Source: Kappaphycus alvarezii (Eukaryota; Rhodophyta; Florideophyceae; Gigartinales; Solieriaceae). Taken from it: a stretch of 64,000 bases of DNA. The stretch spans positions 310,001 through 374,000 of the forward strand of contig NADL03000650.1 in NCBI GenBank assembly GCA_002205965.3, read 5' to 3'. Position numbers and translations under genes: made by a program. Positions 1 to 10,506 of the stretch are shown here, in pieces; within the stretch, counting starts at the first letter, position 1; each line of letters opens with the position of its first letter. The notes under the pieces are model-generated. The model made no database searches and was not told where the DNA came from. It worked only from the letters and a program-made list of their open reading frames with translations.

Positions 1-1092
1 TTGAGAAAAGAACCTTGTAATGGGCATTGATAATGTCCAAAAATAGAGGAGAAAAAGTCAACATCATCTTGTCGTTGTTTGAACCGCATCGGCCTGGAGA
101 CCAATGCAACAGGTAAAAGATCTCTATCGCACTAGGCTTTTACTTTAATGGTAGCTATTTTTACATCTTTCGAATTATGGTACTGTCATTTCAGCACTAT
201 AGGCCAGTTCTTCCATATTATTTTACTACCATCCATTCCACCAGCGCATCCTGCGAAACCTTCAGCTCTATATAGATTCTGTATATAGATTATCTATTTT
301 GTCGAGTTCAGCAGTAGTTGGACGGCGATTGAGAAATTGAGGCCCATAAAGCCAAACAACTGACTCACAGAAGGAGCTAGTTCTGCCCCGTCGTCAATAT
401 CATAAAGTGCGAAAGCAGTACGCAGTTATGTATACATATATATAAAAGCTAAGATCTTTATCTCAGAAGGAACACCCCTCTTTTTGGCAGCCTTAAATAT
501 TGTCAGCCAGATCCCAGGATAGTTTGCTAGCAGATCTGCATGTATCTTGTAGAAATAGCTCTTGGGAATCGAAACCGTCGCCGAAACGCTCGCATGCCAT
601 GTGTTGGTGATGATCTTAGATAGTCTTTTTTCCAGATGCTTTCTCCTCGCTCGTTGTTCTTAGTCCCCTTAATTCGCCCGTTCCAGCCATATCGGCCCCT
701 TTCTGTTTCTTTTTCCGCAGCTACGACAATCGAGACAGTGATTACTGCGTTATGGATCTGCAGGCATTGCAAGATTTGCAGAGAGAGAGAGAGCTGCATT
801 GTGGAACGGACTCCTGGATCCATGTGGGAGTATGAGTGGGGATGGGGTAGTAGATATAGTATGAGAACACAGCAAAACTTTGTTTTAAAACGACACTACT
901 GGGGATGCGCAGCAAAATTTTAAACATTGACGTTGTGTATATTCAAAATCAAATTTAGTTTTACACCACTGTTAGTCTTGCTCTTACTTTTATTGTTATT
1001 TTTTTGTTTTTGTTCTTTTGTTCTTTTTTCTTTTTTTTTGTTCTTTTGTTCTTTTTTCTTTAAACTATTTTGAAAACAATGCATTTGGACGC
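1..1092. other. Gene-free stretch with simple repeats
   Basis: I see no gene here. It holds a TATA-rich patch near 427-447, a GA dinucleotide run at 780-793, and a polypyrimidine block at 1004-1062 in which one 22-base T/C-rich unit occurs twice with a 28-base period (1012-1033 and 1040-1061). The block lies just beyond the 3' side of the zinc-finger pseudogene on the minus strand. The short open frames at 527-927 overlap one another in several frames and show no family resemblance. Confidence 0.5.
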
Positions 1093-1630
1093 TTAATACA
1101 AGAGAACTCTAATGTCCTTGTTTTCGGCGAGTAATGAAAGCTTCCTACGGTGATGATTTCTGCGTAGATGAGTCTGCAGGTCGATTTTCTGAGTCAAGGT
1201 TATGTCACAGGACTTGCACCGCGGGGGTCCCTTAGTTTCATTCAATTTTCTTCGGCCCTCTTGTGCCTTCCCCTGCCTTTTGAATTGTCTTCTGACCTGC
1301 GCTGATACACTATATGCCACAGATGCGGCAATGGAAGGTAGAATTACTCCGCTTTTTGTTCCTGACCCTCCTCGCGCGGTTCGTTGCAATGTTGTAGACA
1401 TTAATCCAAGGGAGGTCTACTTCGGCTTATTTTTGGGAAGTATTCCCGTTGGAAGACGATGCCAGAGTAGTTTTATGATGAGAGGGACGGGCAAAGGGTT
1501 CCGAATTACGTGGGACTTGCTTAGAGCAAACAGAGACTTGCGAAGAAGAACCGATCGGTATAGGGATGTACTCGGACCCAGATTCCTCGGACTCTTCGTC
1601 TGCCTCGTCTTCGATAAGGGGATGTCTCGG
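1093..1630 (-). pseudogene. Broken C2H2 zinc-finger protein gene
   Basis: The minus-strand frame 1401-1093 contains a textbook C2H2 finger: C-x2-C-x12-H-x4-H at residues 62, 65, 78 and 83, beginning CKSCDITL and followed by a basic RNHHRRK stretch. Further upstream a second frame (from about 1630) encodes an acidic segment (EDEADEESEESGSE). After a single stop near 1425 it continues in the same frame into a basic NLS-like patch (RARRVRNKKR) and the start of another finger (FHCRICG). The acidic-basic-finger order is that of a DNA-binding regulator. At least one nonsense change and one frame change separate the parts, so this is probably a host-type pseudogene, unless short introns explain the frame changes. 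The sequence GATTAG just before the acidic frame could be a 3' splice site. Confidence 0.45.
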
Positions 1631-2495
1631 CTAATCTGCAATATTTCGCTGAACAGAATGAGAGATAGATGTGTTTAGTATGTTCAGGTCCAAGAGCTTG
1701 AATTCTTACCTCGGTGCTTCGTAGATTCTCATTGCGCGAAATATCTGTGCAGTCGAACGGTAGTACTTCTCCTTCAATTTACTTTTTTCAGGGAAAGACT
1801 AGTTCCCGGAGTAATCGACAAGATGAGGTACCTATATATTCGTTATTTCGGGATACAGGATATTCCAGAGTAATCGACAGAAGTTGGTCTTCAAGATAAT
1901 GAATGAACCAGGGAAAAGTTGATAGTCTCAGGGTATCAGCGGTAAACTTGGGTTGGCAAAGTGTTTTGCATGAGATGTGTCAGAACTGTTTTTTACCCTC
2001 CCTTTTCATTCAGAAATGGTATTCTGCTGATCCGAAGTACTGTAAGCTATAGTCATGACTACATGTTCGGTCTGTGCTTTTGACAGGCAACAGTACAGTA
2101 GTTGCATGCCATGTAGGCCGAAACTGCTACAGGTCGACTGGTTTGTCCTGCTTGGATAATTAGTGTGTAGTCTAGCTCGGATAAATGTCTTCCGTGCCTG
2201 CTGTCAAAGGTTCAGGGGTCCTCCTTGTTGAAAAAGGGATAGAATGAATGCGATGCCAAATCCCTCATCACTCCCTGTTCCTTTCATCAATCCTCATCTG
2301 TGTGATGTGTAAGTGGCAAATTGACACAGTGGAAGAGTTTCTCTTGCTGCTCCCCTCCTAAGTTACTTCAGCAGACCCGTTGACCAGTCCTGACACTTCC
2401 TCTTGGTAACGTTGCCCCCTTTGCCGACGGTGATCTTCTAGGGTCCTTAACCGTTTTTTATCAATCCTATGACTAACTTTAGAGGCCAAGAAAGC
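1631..2495. other. Intergenic, nothing recognised
   Basis: No convincing gene is visible on either strand. A short imperfect direct repeat (GAGTAATCGACA, near 1809 and 1869) is the only structure noticed. Confidence 0.4.
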
Positions 2496-2783
2496 TTAAA
2501 AGAAAGCGGTCACAGTGGGTATTGATCCCTTGAATTTCGAGTTGAGCACAGAAAGTACGAAGAGGAAAGGGACACCTGCACTATAATGGGTATTGCCCCT
2601 TTGAAATTCGGTATAAACACCGTTAGTCCAAGGGGAGAGGGGATCCCACTGCTTTGAGGACAAAGGACGGGACAGGAAAACGTGATGGTAGTGATAGTAG
2701 TGAGGTTTGGGGTCTGTTGGTGTTTTGGGGTGTGGTGGTGTTTGGGGGTAGTTGCTTGCCTCCGAGTTCTGGCCCGAATCCAT
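2496..2783 (-). CDS. Small hypothetical ORF with TATA box, built on a tandem duplication
   Basis: This minus-strand frame is 95 codons long from the ATG at 2783. Its N-terminus is rich in Pro, Thr and His (QTPPHPKTPTDPKPHYYHYH), while the remainder is translated from the 71-bp duplication at 2514-2655. A TATAAATA box lies at 2800-2793, only about 10 bases before the ATG, which is too close for a normal leader; a transcript would probably start inside the frame. No family was recognised. It may be a chance frame. Confidence 0.2.
   Translation of the reverse strand: MDSGQNSEASNYPQTPPHPKTPTDPKPHYYHYHHVFLSRPLSSKQWDPLSPWTNGVYTEFQRGNTHYSAGVPFLFVLSVLNSKFKGSIPTVTAFF
2514..2655. repeat. 71-bp tandem duplication, diverged
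   Basis: Unit 1 (2514-2584) and unit 2 (2585-2655) align along their length. Both open with RTGGGTATTG, continue through a C/T-rich then TTGAAATTCG-like segment, and close on a purine-rich block followed by CACTGC or CTGCACT. Several substitutions separate the units, so the duplication is old. Confidence 0.6.
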
Positions 2784-4173
2784 CTTCACCCCTATTTATA
2801 TGGAAAAATCCAAAAAGTTGTATGTAGTACTAAAAACCTAGAATAAAGATATAAAGTAGCTTCTACAGCAATTTTTGCCCGGTACAAATGCTTTCTCGTT
2901 AGAATAGAAAAGTGCTACTCAATGCCAATATTGAATGTTAGCGGCCAAAATTTCGACAAAATTTCGAAGCATGATTTGCTGTACGAAAAATACTTCAAAG
3001 AATTACAGGCCTAGATGATCTATTGGAAAAGCTTAGAAGATTTCTTAGTGGCAAGCGCAAGCTGTACGGGATGAAAGGAGAAGTTTATCCGTTACCAAAA
3101 GCGGACTCGACTTTGGCTCTTCGCTGTATTTCTCCGACTCCGTCTCTGAAGTTTAAGTTTTTCAGCACTTACGGAAATGGTTTTACAGCCCAAGAACGCA
3201 GAGTAATAAACTGAAATACCAAGTACGAAAATGAACGGGGAAAAGTATCCCCACTCATTGGCTGTTCTAGCTGAGAAAATATACTACGGTATCATTAAGG
3301 TTTCTGCGGGAAAAGTAACTCTTAAGAGGTCTACCAATGGATTTTCTATATGAATGACGAGACATTCAACTGCACAGTGAGAAGAGATCGCATTACATTA
3401 AATATGTAAAAATACTTTATTCTGCTCTGTGGGCTCCAGAATTTACTATCTAAGAAATGGAAGAGGTCCGAATTTTTAAATGGCGAAATTTTTTAGGGTT
3501 GGAATATATTTGACTAAGTGCTACATTAAGAAGCATCCGTTGCGGCGTGATGGAAACAAAAAATTTCAGAAAATTCGCAACCGGATGCCACATATTTTGA
3601 TTTAGCAAACCGAAAAGCGTCTGCGCAATTTGAACCGTGACTATGAACGCACCAAAAACGCATTTTCCAATTTTCACAGTATTACCAAACTTTTAATTGT
3701 GTGTCAATTCATGGTTACTGCCACCTGAATTGTGCTGTGATCTACTGTGTCAATTCAGTACTGCATTTATGTCCGCCATTAGGTTACATTTACATTGTTA
3801 TATTTATGGATACGGTTTATTACTGATCTGGCAATGACACCATGTGTCATTGCCATCCTCACGTTACTGTATTCCTACTGTTCCCTTTTGTCTTTAGAAG
3901 AATAGCAAAATACTGCCGATCATTAAACTCTGGGCAGCTTCCGTTCACCGGTTACCGCTCTTCAAAGTTATCTCTGATACCGATACCGCTGCCAAACTGC
4001 AACCAATACCTCTGTGCTACCCGGTTACCAGTGACCCCATATGGCTTTCCTTTACTGGAATAAAGATCTACTTAAATTTTTCTGAATAAGCAGTTTAGGA
4101 AAAAGCAATCTCAAGAGCGAAAATGTAGTGTTAATTTATAGGCAAGAGCTTTATTAATCGGCTTCACGTTGCA
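2784..4173. other. Intergenic, small repeats only
   Basis: No gene is supported. The 12-mer TGTGTCAATTCA occurs at 3699-3710 and 3746-3757, and CTGAATTG (3725-3732) faces CAATTCAG (3751-3758) as a potential hairpin. Frames at 3023-3214 (+), 3450-3677 (-) and 3842-4063 (+) are 63-75 codons long and resemble nothing I know. The last could be an upstream exon of the gene model that follows, but I could not find a phase-matched splice pair. Confidence 0.35.
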
Positions 4174-4831
4174 GGTTAAGTAAAGTAAGTCGCTACGGTT
4201 TTGAACCTAGGCGGAATGAATGGGATTTTTATTTTGGACGATGGGTAGCAGATGTGGTTTACTCAGAGGTAAGAGGGACAGGTATAATTTCCTTAGCGAC
4301 TGAATTATCATGAGAGCGAAGGTAGTACGGAATACACGTGCAGGTTTCAGCATAGGGAGTCCCTCAATACTACTTCTACAAGGCAAGTGTTTATATTCTG
4401 GATGAGTCTCGCTGCGAGACGAGTTCAAAGTGTATATAGTTCATCCTACATCAGAAAAGCTGTCCATGAGGCAACGGCAATAGCCACTTGGTTGGAGAAT
4501 TACCGATCAGCCGGTTTCGAGCCCTCTAATTTGAAGAGACGAAGGGTTATAAATCCATGCCTAAGACCCACTGTTCGTATTTATTCGGCAAAGAAGGTGC
4601 CATTTACGAGGTAAGCATGGTTAAAGGGCTTGAATGTGCATCGCGCCAAGAAGAGGGGAGGAAGGGGGATATGGGATGGACGAAGGTTACGTCATAATAT
4701 AAGTAATATAGAGTGCCCTAGTTATCCCGGAGCGTGTTAATTTTAGGTCGAACTGCATGGAATTCTTTGAGGGTTTCGGGGCCATGGTGAGGGGGCTTCG
4801 GAGAAATCTGCGACAAACAGCTGGAGTTTAG
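4174..4831 (+). CDS. Candidate three-exon gene, 3' part, unknown product
   Basis: Three open segments join through canonical, phase-compatible GT-AG introns. Exon A (about 4174-4268) ends GAG|GTAAGA; intron 1 is 4269-4350 (82 bases, ending TTTCAG). Exon B is 4351-4610 and ends CGAG|GTAAGC in phase 2. Intron 2 is 4611-4746 (136 bases, ending TTAATTTTAG). Exon C is 4747-4831 and ends at TAG. Exon A may begin after the acceptor GTTGCAG at 4173, so further upstream exons would be needed for a start codon. The predicted C-terminal piece is basic, with stretches such as NEWDFYFGRWVADVVYSE, ATWLENYRSAGFEPSNLKRR and EFFEGFGAMVRGLRRNLRQ. I do not recognise the family. Intron sizes are as short as expected for a compact algal genome. 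Chance agreement of splice sites cannot be excluded. Confidence 0.33.
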
Positions 4832-5126
4832 ACCTGCGCAGCTTCCCCTGAGAGGATTCATCGGCACTGCACGGCTCTTGGTTACCATACTGATCTATAA
4901 TTGTCCTTCATTCCCATTTATGGTATTTCGAAGCGGTCAAAAACAGTTATACTCGGAAATAGAAGTACAAAAACTTTATGTAATTGCTGTCTAAGATAAA
5001 GCTTCCCGAGATGGAAGAAAGTTTACATGAAATCCAATCCGTAAAAACTTCCTCTGAAAACGAAGCTCATAGTGCCACGATCCTCTCATACTCTTTTTGT
5101 ATAGCAAAAAAAAGCCTTTTCCTCAA

Positions 5127-5320
5127 CTAAGCGGGCACAATGAGCCCACCAAAACGTATATCTAGTTCGGTGACCATATTATGAATAAAATCCTCGGGTG
5201 GAACTTCTCTCTCTCCAATCGTAATGCGCCCGAACTGCCGTTTTACAAGATTGGAGAGTACCGCTCGATAGCACAGGGGAAGGGTAGTAGAATCAATGTC
5301 CACATCTCTAATTACCTTTA
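5127..5320 (-). CDS. Orphan terminal-exon-like frame, unknown product
   Basis: On the minus strand an acceptor-like TTTTCAG (ending at 5321) is followed by 62 open codons up to a TAG at 5129-5127. The composition is protein-like (for example LVKRQFGRITIGEREVPPED and FIHNMVTELDIRFGGLIVPA). There is no ATG, so it can only be an internal or last exon, or the relic of one. The matching upstream exon on the minus strand (above 5,321) was not found in the AT-rich sequence there. No family was recognised. Confidence 0.3.
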
Positions 5321-5668
5321 CTGAAAATTTTTGGCTGGCAGGTGGATTCTAAAGTATGCTTAATCATTGAAAACTTAGAAAATAATTGCGTATATGGCGC
5401 TTATAATATACTTTGTGCAGTCCTATTTGATTTTTTTAAGTCTAGTTTTCATTAAAGAGATAATTTTGTAAACATAAATTAACTTGCGGTAACTTAAATC
5501 TAATGTTAAGGTTTCAATTTTTCAAACAGATATTAGTATTTACCTTTGTGACCTACGTACTACAAAAGTACTCAGGGTCGTTACATACATTTTAATAAGA
5601 TATGAATACAAAATGTAGCACCATGTTGATGTGGTAGCGACTTATCAGTAGCCATATATTATTTTGCT
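5321..5668. other. AT-rich spacer
   Basis: No gene, repeat or regulatory site can be supported. It separates the exon-like frame from the first transposase relic and may contain the undetected left end of that element. Confidence 0.4.
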
Positions 5669-6961
5669 ATGGGTTGTTCCAACAAAAGAACTAAATATGA
5701 CAGATATATATGCGCCATGGAGCGCAAATTCTGTACTGTGCGTTCCAACACCTTTCAGAATTTAGCGTATGATATGGTATCTTCACGAATGAAGAGAGCG
5801 CGCGCTTATTTTATCGCACAAGATAATGGCCGTGTCTTTCAAGCACCCCGCTTAACCCAAAGTTATGATCAATCCGCAAGAGGGCATTGACCAACCAGAT
5901 GACGGCACAATTGGGTGCGTTGTAAGTCGCGCACGCACAACGGCAGAGATTACACTCATGGCTTCCCTGGCAGGGTACTCAGTACTGCTATTCGGGGGTC
6001 ACGGACGAGGTGAGCAGTCCATCCCAAGAGGGGTGTTCTCTTTCTACGCTATGGTTGCTGGAACGCCTGAATCTATTTTAAGCGACTTTATCGCATGCTT
6101 CATGAAGTTTTCATGTTGCTGGCCGAAAAAATCGCTCTAGAAGATGACCGGAAGTATCGACGAAGTTGCCCACTATTGCGTCTGAGTCTTACCTGGACAC
6201 AGCACTAGCTCATGGAATATCTACTTCCTCTCTATACTATTACGTTGACGATACTCTATGGCTTCTTGATCAGGCCCTGGATATATCGTTTCTGTACAAG
6301 AACGAATCCTGGTTGCGGCGTGCTGCTGATGGTTTTTCTCGTGGTGGCGGGAGTGCTCTACTGATGTGTTGCGGAGAACTTGTGGTATAGCTATCAAGAT
6401 TAAAGAACCCCAGGCTTGGGAAGAAGTGGCCAATTCTTCCACCTACTTCAATAGAAGGGGCTTTTTTGCATTTAACAATCAAGCTATGTGCGATTCATTA
6501 TACCGCCTTACGTTCATTTCATACCTCTCCGCCGGTTCTACGCATGACAGCGTGGCGTACTCAATAACGAGCCTTTAACGCATGCTACAGAGACAAGAAG
6601 GAGGTCTGCTGGCAGGCTTTTGGATAGCTGCTGATGATGCTTAAAACCGTTTAAACAGGCTGTTAACGCCTTGGCCTGGAAGAGATCTGTCTATCGCGAA
6701 AGACTGTTTAAACTACTGGCAGTCATCCGCAAGGATATTCATAGAACAGGGCTTCGGAATTCTAGTTGAAAGGTGGGGTGTGCTTTGTAGACCGCTTGCT
6801 TGCTCCTTGGAACAAAATGAAAAGGTAATTGCTGTGTGTTGCAAACTACACAATTTTGTCATTGACAACAATGGCGGAGTAGATGTACCTCCTCCCTCTG
6901 GCTTTGACGATAATTTTCACAACGAGCTTGCGGATCACAATGTGTATTTACAAGACGAATG
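5669..6961 (+). pseudogene. PIF/Harbinger transposase (DDE_Tnp_4), copy A
   Basis: The DDE-type transposase would cut and paste the element. Pieces lie in order on the plus strand but in different frames. First comes an N-terminal segment with VFSFYAMVAGTPESILSDF (about 6030-6100). Next is SYLDTALAHGIST...YYYVDDTL (6186-6255), then GIAIKIKEPQ (about 6388) and FNRRGFFAFNNQAMCDS (about 6450), and GSTHDS (about 6536), which contains the second catalytic Asp. Then come WIAADDA (about 6620), FIEQGFGILVERWGVL with the Glu (about 6735-6780), and the C-terminal signature CCKLHNFVIDNN (about 6838). The first catalytic Asp, normally in LDGIAIKI, reads CGIAIKI here. Several frame changes and stops (for example after WIAADDA) make it non-functional. 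The C-terminal frame 6780-6961 is open to its natural-looking stop. Confidence 0.75.
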
Positions 6962-7063
6962 ACACCTGGATGAGATGTTGCACCGCAGACGCCGTGACCT
7001 TGATTCTTCATAACTACGGCAGGATATTACATTAGAAATAGAAGCGACTGGTAGACGTCGTCC

Positions 7064-8360
7064 CTAGTCCGATTCCGAACTTTCGCTACCAATTGTATTG
7101 ACCATTGCATTGTCAATCATCTTCCTAGTTTTTTTCAGCCTTTTATTAAGAATGACCCTTCTTGCCGCGAGGCTCGGATCTTGACCACGACTGCCCAATT
7201 CATCAATTTGACTCTGAATGTCACTTTCTAATTGCATTAAATTTCTAACTATTGACGCTACTTTAGACGATTCCTCCAGCTTCTTGATATTGTAGCTTTC
7301 GCCGGCATTGGGTGAGTGTTGAATCACTATTGGTTGAGGATTGATGCTGGTTTCGGCTATTTTCGATATAGCAGCGGCAACCGGATGGATTCTTTCATCC
7401 CCACGACGTTTTCTGACAGACATTCGGTTTGGGGCTGCTTCAATTCTGTTTTCATCTATAGACGCTATTCCGGCTTCCACTCTGGCAGCTTGTGGAATTG
7501 TTCGGACAACACAATCCAAGCTGGGGTGCTGCGCAAACACGCAGTGCATGTAGAACATTGCGTCATCTCCATTTGTATATGATGCAAAGCCATCGGGATC
7601 GCTCTGCACGGATGAATTAAAGTTTTTACGGGCCGTAGTATACACAGAACCTAGCTTCGTCCAGCGTTTTTTAAGAGTCGTACCATCGCGGACAATCGGA
7701 TGCAAGGTGGGGTCGAATTTACTCAACAAATCTTCGGTTGTTCCATCGATTGGTTCCGGTAAGGTTGGTTCGAAGTCCTCCGAGTTAAAAAGTTCTATGA
7801 TTTCTTCAGAGAAGGGATCGTGCCGGCACGCCTCTAAATATGCCCTGGTCTCGGCACGTTGGTAAATTCGTTGCACTACGGTCTGATGCCTTACATCGGC
7901 TACAAAATGGTAAAAGCTTGCAGCGACGGATCGACGCAATGATAATTTTCCCATTCTGAGGAAAGCTGGCTGATACGGGCGCAGTTATCTACTCCAGCCT
8001 GGACTAGTCTTGCCGTCAAAACGGCCTTTGTGCCAGATTCAGACAAGCCCGGACGTCGTAAAGCACTGGAAAGTATAGCCTGTGATAGCTTCCTGGGATG
8101 TAAACGAAACGTTGGTAATACTGGCGGAGATGGATCTTCTGTAGACAAGACGCGCGCACCCATGCAATGCCGCGATCCGGAACTTCAAATAGGACTTGAT
8201 TCTCAGATGGAGGAAACGTGCTTGCGTTATCCGATGCGTTAGGGGGAGTGTTGACTCGAGAATCCAGATCGGGTTGGGCGGCGCTCCCAGACGGTCGATC
8301 CATGACGGAATCGAGGCCCGTTCGCGCTTGAGTGGGTGCCTGTACAGAATACCGGTGCAA
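7064..8360 (-). pseudogene. Harbinger accessory DNA-binding protein with SAP-like motif, copy A
   Basis: The partner protein of Harbinger elements (a Myb/SANT-like factor) binds the ends and helps bring the transposase to the nucleus. Here the C-terminal 296 codons (7954-7064) are intact. They include DPFSEEIIELFNSEDFEP, a KKRWTKLGSVYTTARKNF block resembling a Myb/SANT-like region, QSDPDGFASYTNGDD, and a charged coiled C-terminus ending SESSESD. The preceding frame (8163-7900) holds a SAP-like motif (RKLSQ...ALRRPGLSESGTKAVL..RL), and an overlapping frame to 8360 gives a Ser/Pro-rich N-terminus. Copy B places the SAP-like motif before the same C-terminal blocks, so the two parts belong to one protein. 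The gene is broken by at least two frame changes, unless an intron lies near 7,950. The extra SAP motif is unusual for this partner protein. Confidence 0.62.
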
Positions 8361-8521
8361 AACACGGGACGGTGGTATGGTTATGATGGATTTGATGGGA
8401 AGAGGAGATTATGTCGTTGCGGAGGTGAGTTGTGGTACGGGTAGGAGAGGCGAAAGGGGAAAATGTAAAAGTGAACACTGGTGCGCGAAACTGTTCGTTG
8501 TATCGAAAGCGTTTACAGAAC

Positions 8522-8599
8522 GGAATTCAGATCACACAGAGCATGATCTGAATTCCATCCCTTAAATCGCTTCCGGGACCTGCAGAGATCGGCTCTGCA
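8522..8599. repeat. Two adjacent perfect hairpins between the Harbinger copies
   Basis: GGAATTCAGATC (8522-8533) and its complement GATCTGAATTCC (8545-8556) form a 12-bp stem with an 11-base loop. Immediately beyond, TGCAGAG (8581-8587) and CTCTGCA (8593-8599) form a 7-bp stem with a 5-base loop. They lie upstream of the copy A accessory gene, about where an element end or a subterminal transposase-binding site would fall. Confidence 0.6.
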
Positions 8600-9013
8600 A
8601 GTCCGCAAATATGAAAGCGATGATATAAAATATGGACGAGGAACATAACGTATGGCCAATCAATGGCTGCCACCGGGATTACATTTTATTTCCATACCTT
8701 TTTTTATTTTGTTGGAGCGACCCTAATCGCACCACACGGGACTTACTGAACCCTTTCTTGCAAGTCCTGAAGTCAAATACAACATGAAATCCCGATTACT
8801 GAATCGCAGTTGAAATGGTTGGTCCAAAATGGCTGCGATTTGAAGCACAAGGATAGCGTAGTTAAACTCTCCCCAACAATCGTCTGATATCAGTCCATGG
8901 AAAACCTGCAGCGCGATACTACATATTGGAATCATGCGGAAACTAAAACACCTTCCCTTTCACCGCGTCAAAAAGATAGGATCGCCTAAACTCCCATTTA
9001 CCCTCGCGATGTT
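8600..9013. other. Spacer between the two Harbinger copies
   Basis: No gene is seen. It should contain the two facing element ends, but no clear terminal inverted repeat was found by eye. The frame 8723-8935 (-) has no recognisable content. Confidence 0.35.
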
Positions 9014-10382
9014 ATGCCACATCAACTGCTACAACATATCGCTACCGGCTCAATAACACATCAAAATGCACCCGCAACCAATTTATCTTCATCTCCACAC
9101 CTCGGAAGCAGTGATGGACTGCCAGTACCAGCCTTTCTCTACCCACCACTTCCGATACCATCACAGTATCTATCAAATACCCATACAATTACCAGCTCCG
9201 GATCATTTGTATCAGTAAGCCCTGGAACACCTATGTCTGCATTTACACTGGAATTGCGTCCTCGAGAATTATCTCAAGCCGATTTTTCCTCTCCTTTACG
9301 CAGAATTGGACTTTTAGGATCAGTAACAAATGATTTTCTAGCCAATGGCGCTGAAAAGGCAGGAATAACTGATAACTACACTATCATTGATATTGCCAGG
9401 AAGTGTGAGAGTGAATAATGATGGATCCCACCTTGCATGTCTATGACAATCGCGCTAGTGTGTCGAAAACGAGGACGCTGGACTGGAAGCAAAATGAGAC
9501 AGCCCGTCTCTGCCATGTTCTTGCAGACTTTCTACAAAAAAACATCGTCGAGAGGATGTGTCATCGTATAATATGTATAGCTGAGCTAGATGCCGATAGT
9601 AACGATCCCTTCGCTCATGAATTACTTGAACTGTTCAACCCATAACCGTTCAAATCTGACATTCTGGAGGAAGCTGACGGCATTACGGGAGAAGTACTCT
9701 TCCAGTTTGATCCCATGCAGCATACCAATGTAATGAATGTCAAGAAGCTGGAAGGAAAGGTGGAATAAAATGAGATCAGCTTACAAAGTTGAACTCCGGA
9801 ACTACTCCAAGTCTGGGCAGAGTGATCCGTCAGCATTTACTTCTTTCACCTGCGGAGATTATTCCTTGTGCTATATGATCTCTTTTCCAAAAGACATCCA
9901 AGTCATGTGGCAGTATTGAGAGGTCTGCCTTCAAACGTACAAATAGAAGTTGAAGTAGGAGGACTTGAGGTGAATCGATCATACGCACCTCCGGATCATG
10001 TCCTGGGCGCAAATGAAAACGAGGCAGGGAAATTTAGTTTTTTGCAGCTGCTTTTTCTAAATTGGCTGAGACAAGAACGTCTCTGCAGCCTATCGTAATC
10101 CACGAAGACCGAATCGCACCAGACTCAAACATAATGGTGCTAGAAAATGAGACAAAAGTAGCATGGACTGTGTCATGTTTAATGGAACTAAGAGAAAATA
10201 TAATGCCTACCATTCAGAGTATTCGAAGGGATCAGTTCAAGCTATCGAACTATAAGCCGACGAAGTAACGAATTAAAAGACGTCTCCAGATGGTGCGCAA
10301 AATCATAGGCAATGATATTACGAGCAATTTAAGAGATAATAACTCTTCCAGCGATGTTAATGCTCCACAAGACGAAGATTAA
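9014..10382 (+). pseudogene. Harbinger accessory DNA-binding protein with SAP-like motif, copy B
   Basis: This starts at an ATG at 9014 with a Ser/Pro-rich N-terminus. The SAP-like motif follows (RPRELSQADFSSPLRRIGLL, about 9260-9320), then KAGITDNYTIIDIA. After a stop at 9415 the family blocks reappear in order. They are SNDPFAHELLELFNP (about 9600), KERWNKMRSAYKVELRNYSK (about 9747), QSDPSAFTSFTCGDYSLCYM (about 9820), SLQPIVIHEDR (about 10,080) and a C-terminus with RRLQMVRKIIGND ending in an acidic tail at 10,382. All match copy A in order and spacing. Several stops and frame changes make it a pseudogene. Outside the shared blocks the N-terminus has little in common with copy A. Confidence 0.62.
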
Positions 10383-10506
10383 TGTATTTTATTTTTGCAA
10401 AAGATCCATGTTACTCCGTACTTTTCTCTATCAAACTTGTGATCTCCTCTGATTTTTGTCTCTATATAGTCCGTGAAAGACTTTCGTAGCTCAATTGATT
10501 TCAGAT

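Larger units (their letters stand above)
5669..8360. mobile_element. PIF/Harbinger-type DNA transposon, copy A (decayed)
   Basis: This has the two-gene layout of a Harbinger element: a transposase on the plus strand (about 5669-6961) and a DNA-binding accessory protein on the minus strand (7064-8360), meeting tail to tail about 100 bases apart. Copy B (about 9,014-11,650) has the same two genes, the same convergent arrangement and the mirror orientation. I could not locate terminal inverted repeats or the 3-bp TTA/TAA target duplication typical of the superfamily, so the outer limits given are those of the coding remains. Both genes carry breaks, so the copy is not autonomous. Confidence 0.7.

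Noticed and set aside
1202-1678. 158-codon plus-strand frame
   Set aside because: It runs antisense to the zinc-finger pseudogene, whose finger pattern is far stronger evidence, and it has no domain features of its own.
4500-4525. T-arm-like sequence GGTTTCGAGCCC suggesting a tRNA
   Set aside because: No matching anticodon and acceptor stems can be formed around it, and it lies inside the three-exon gene model.
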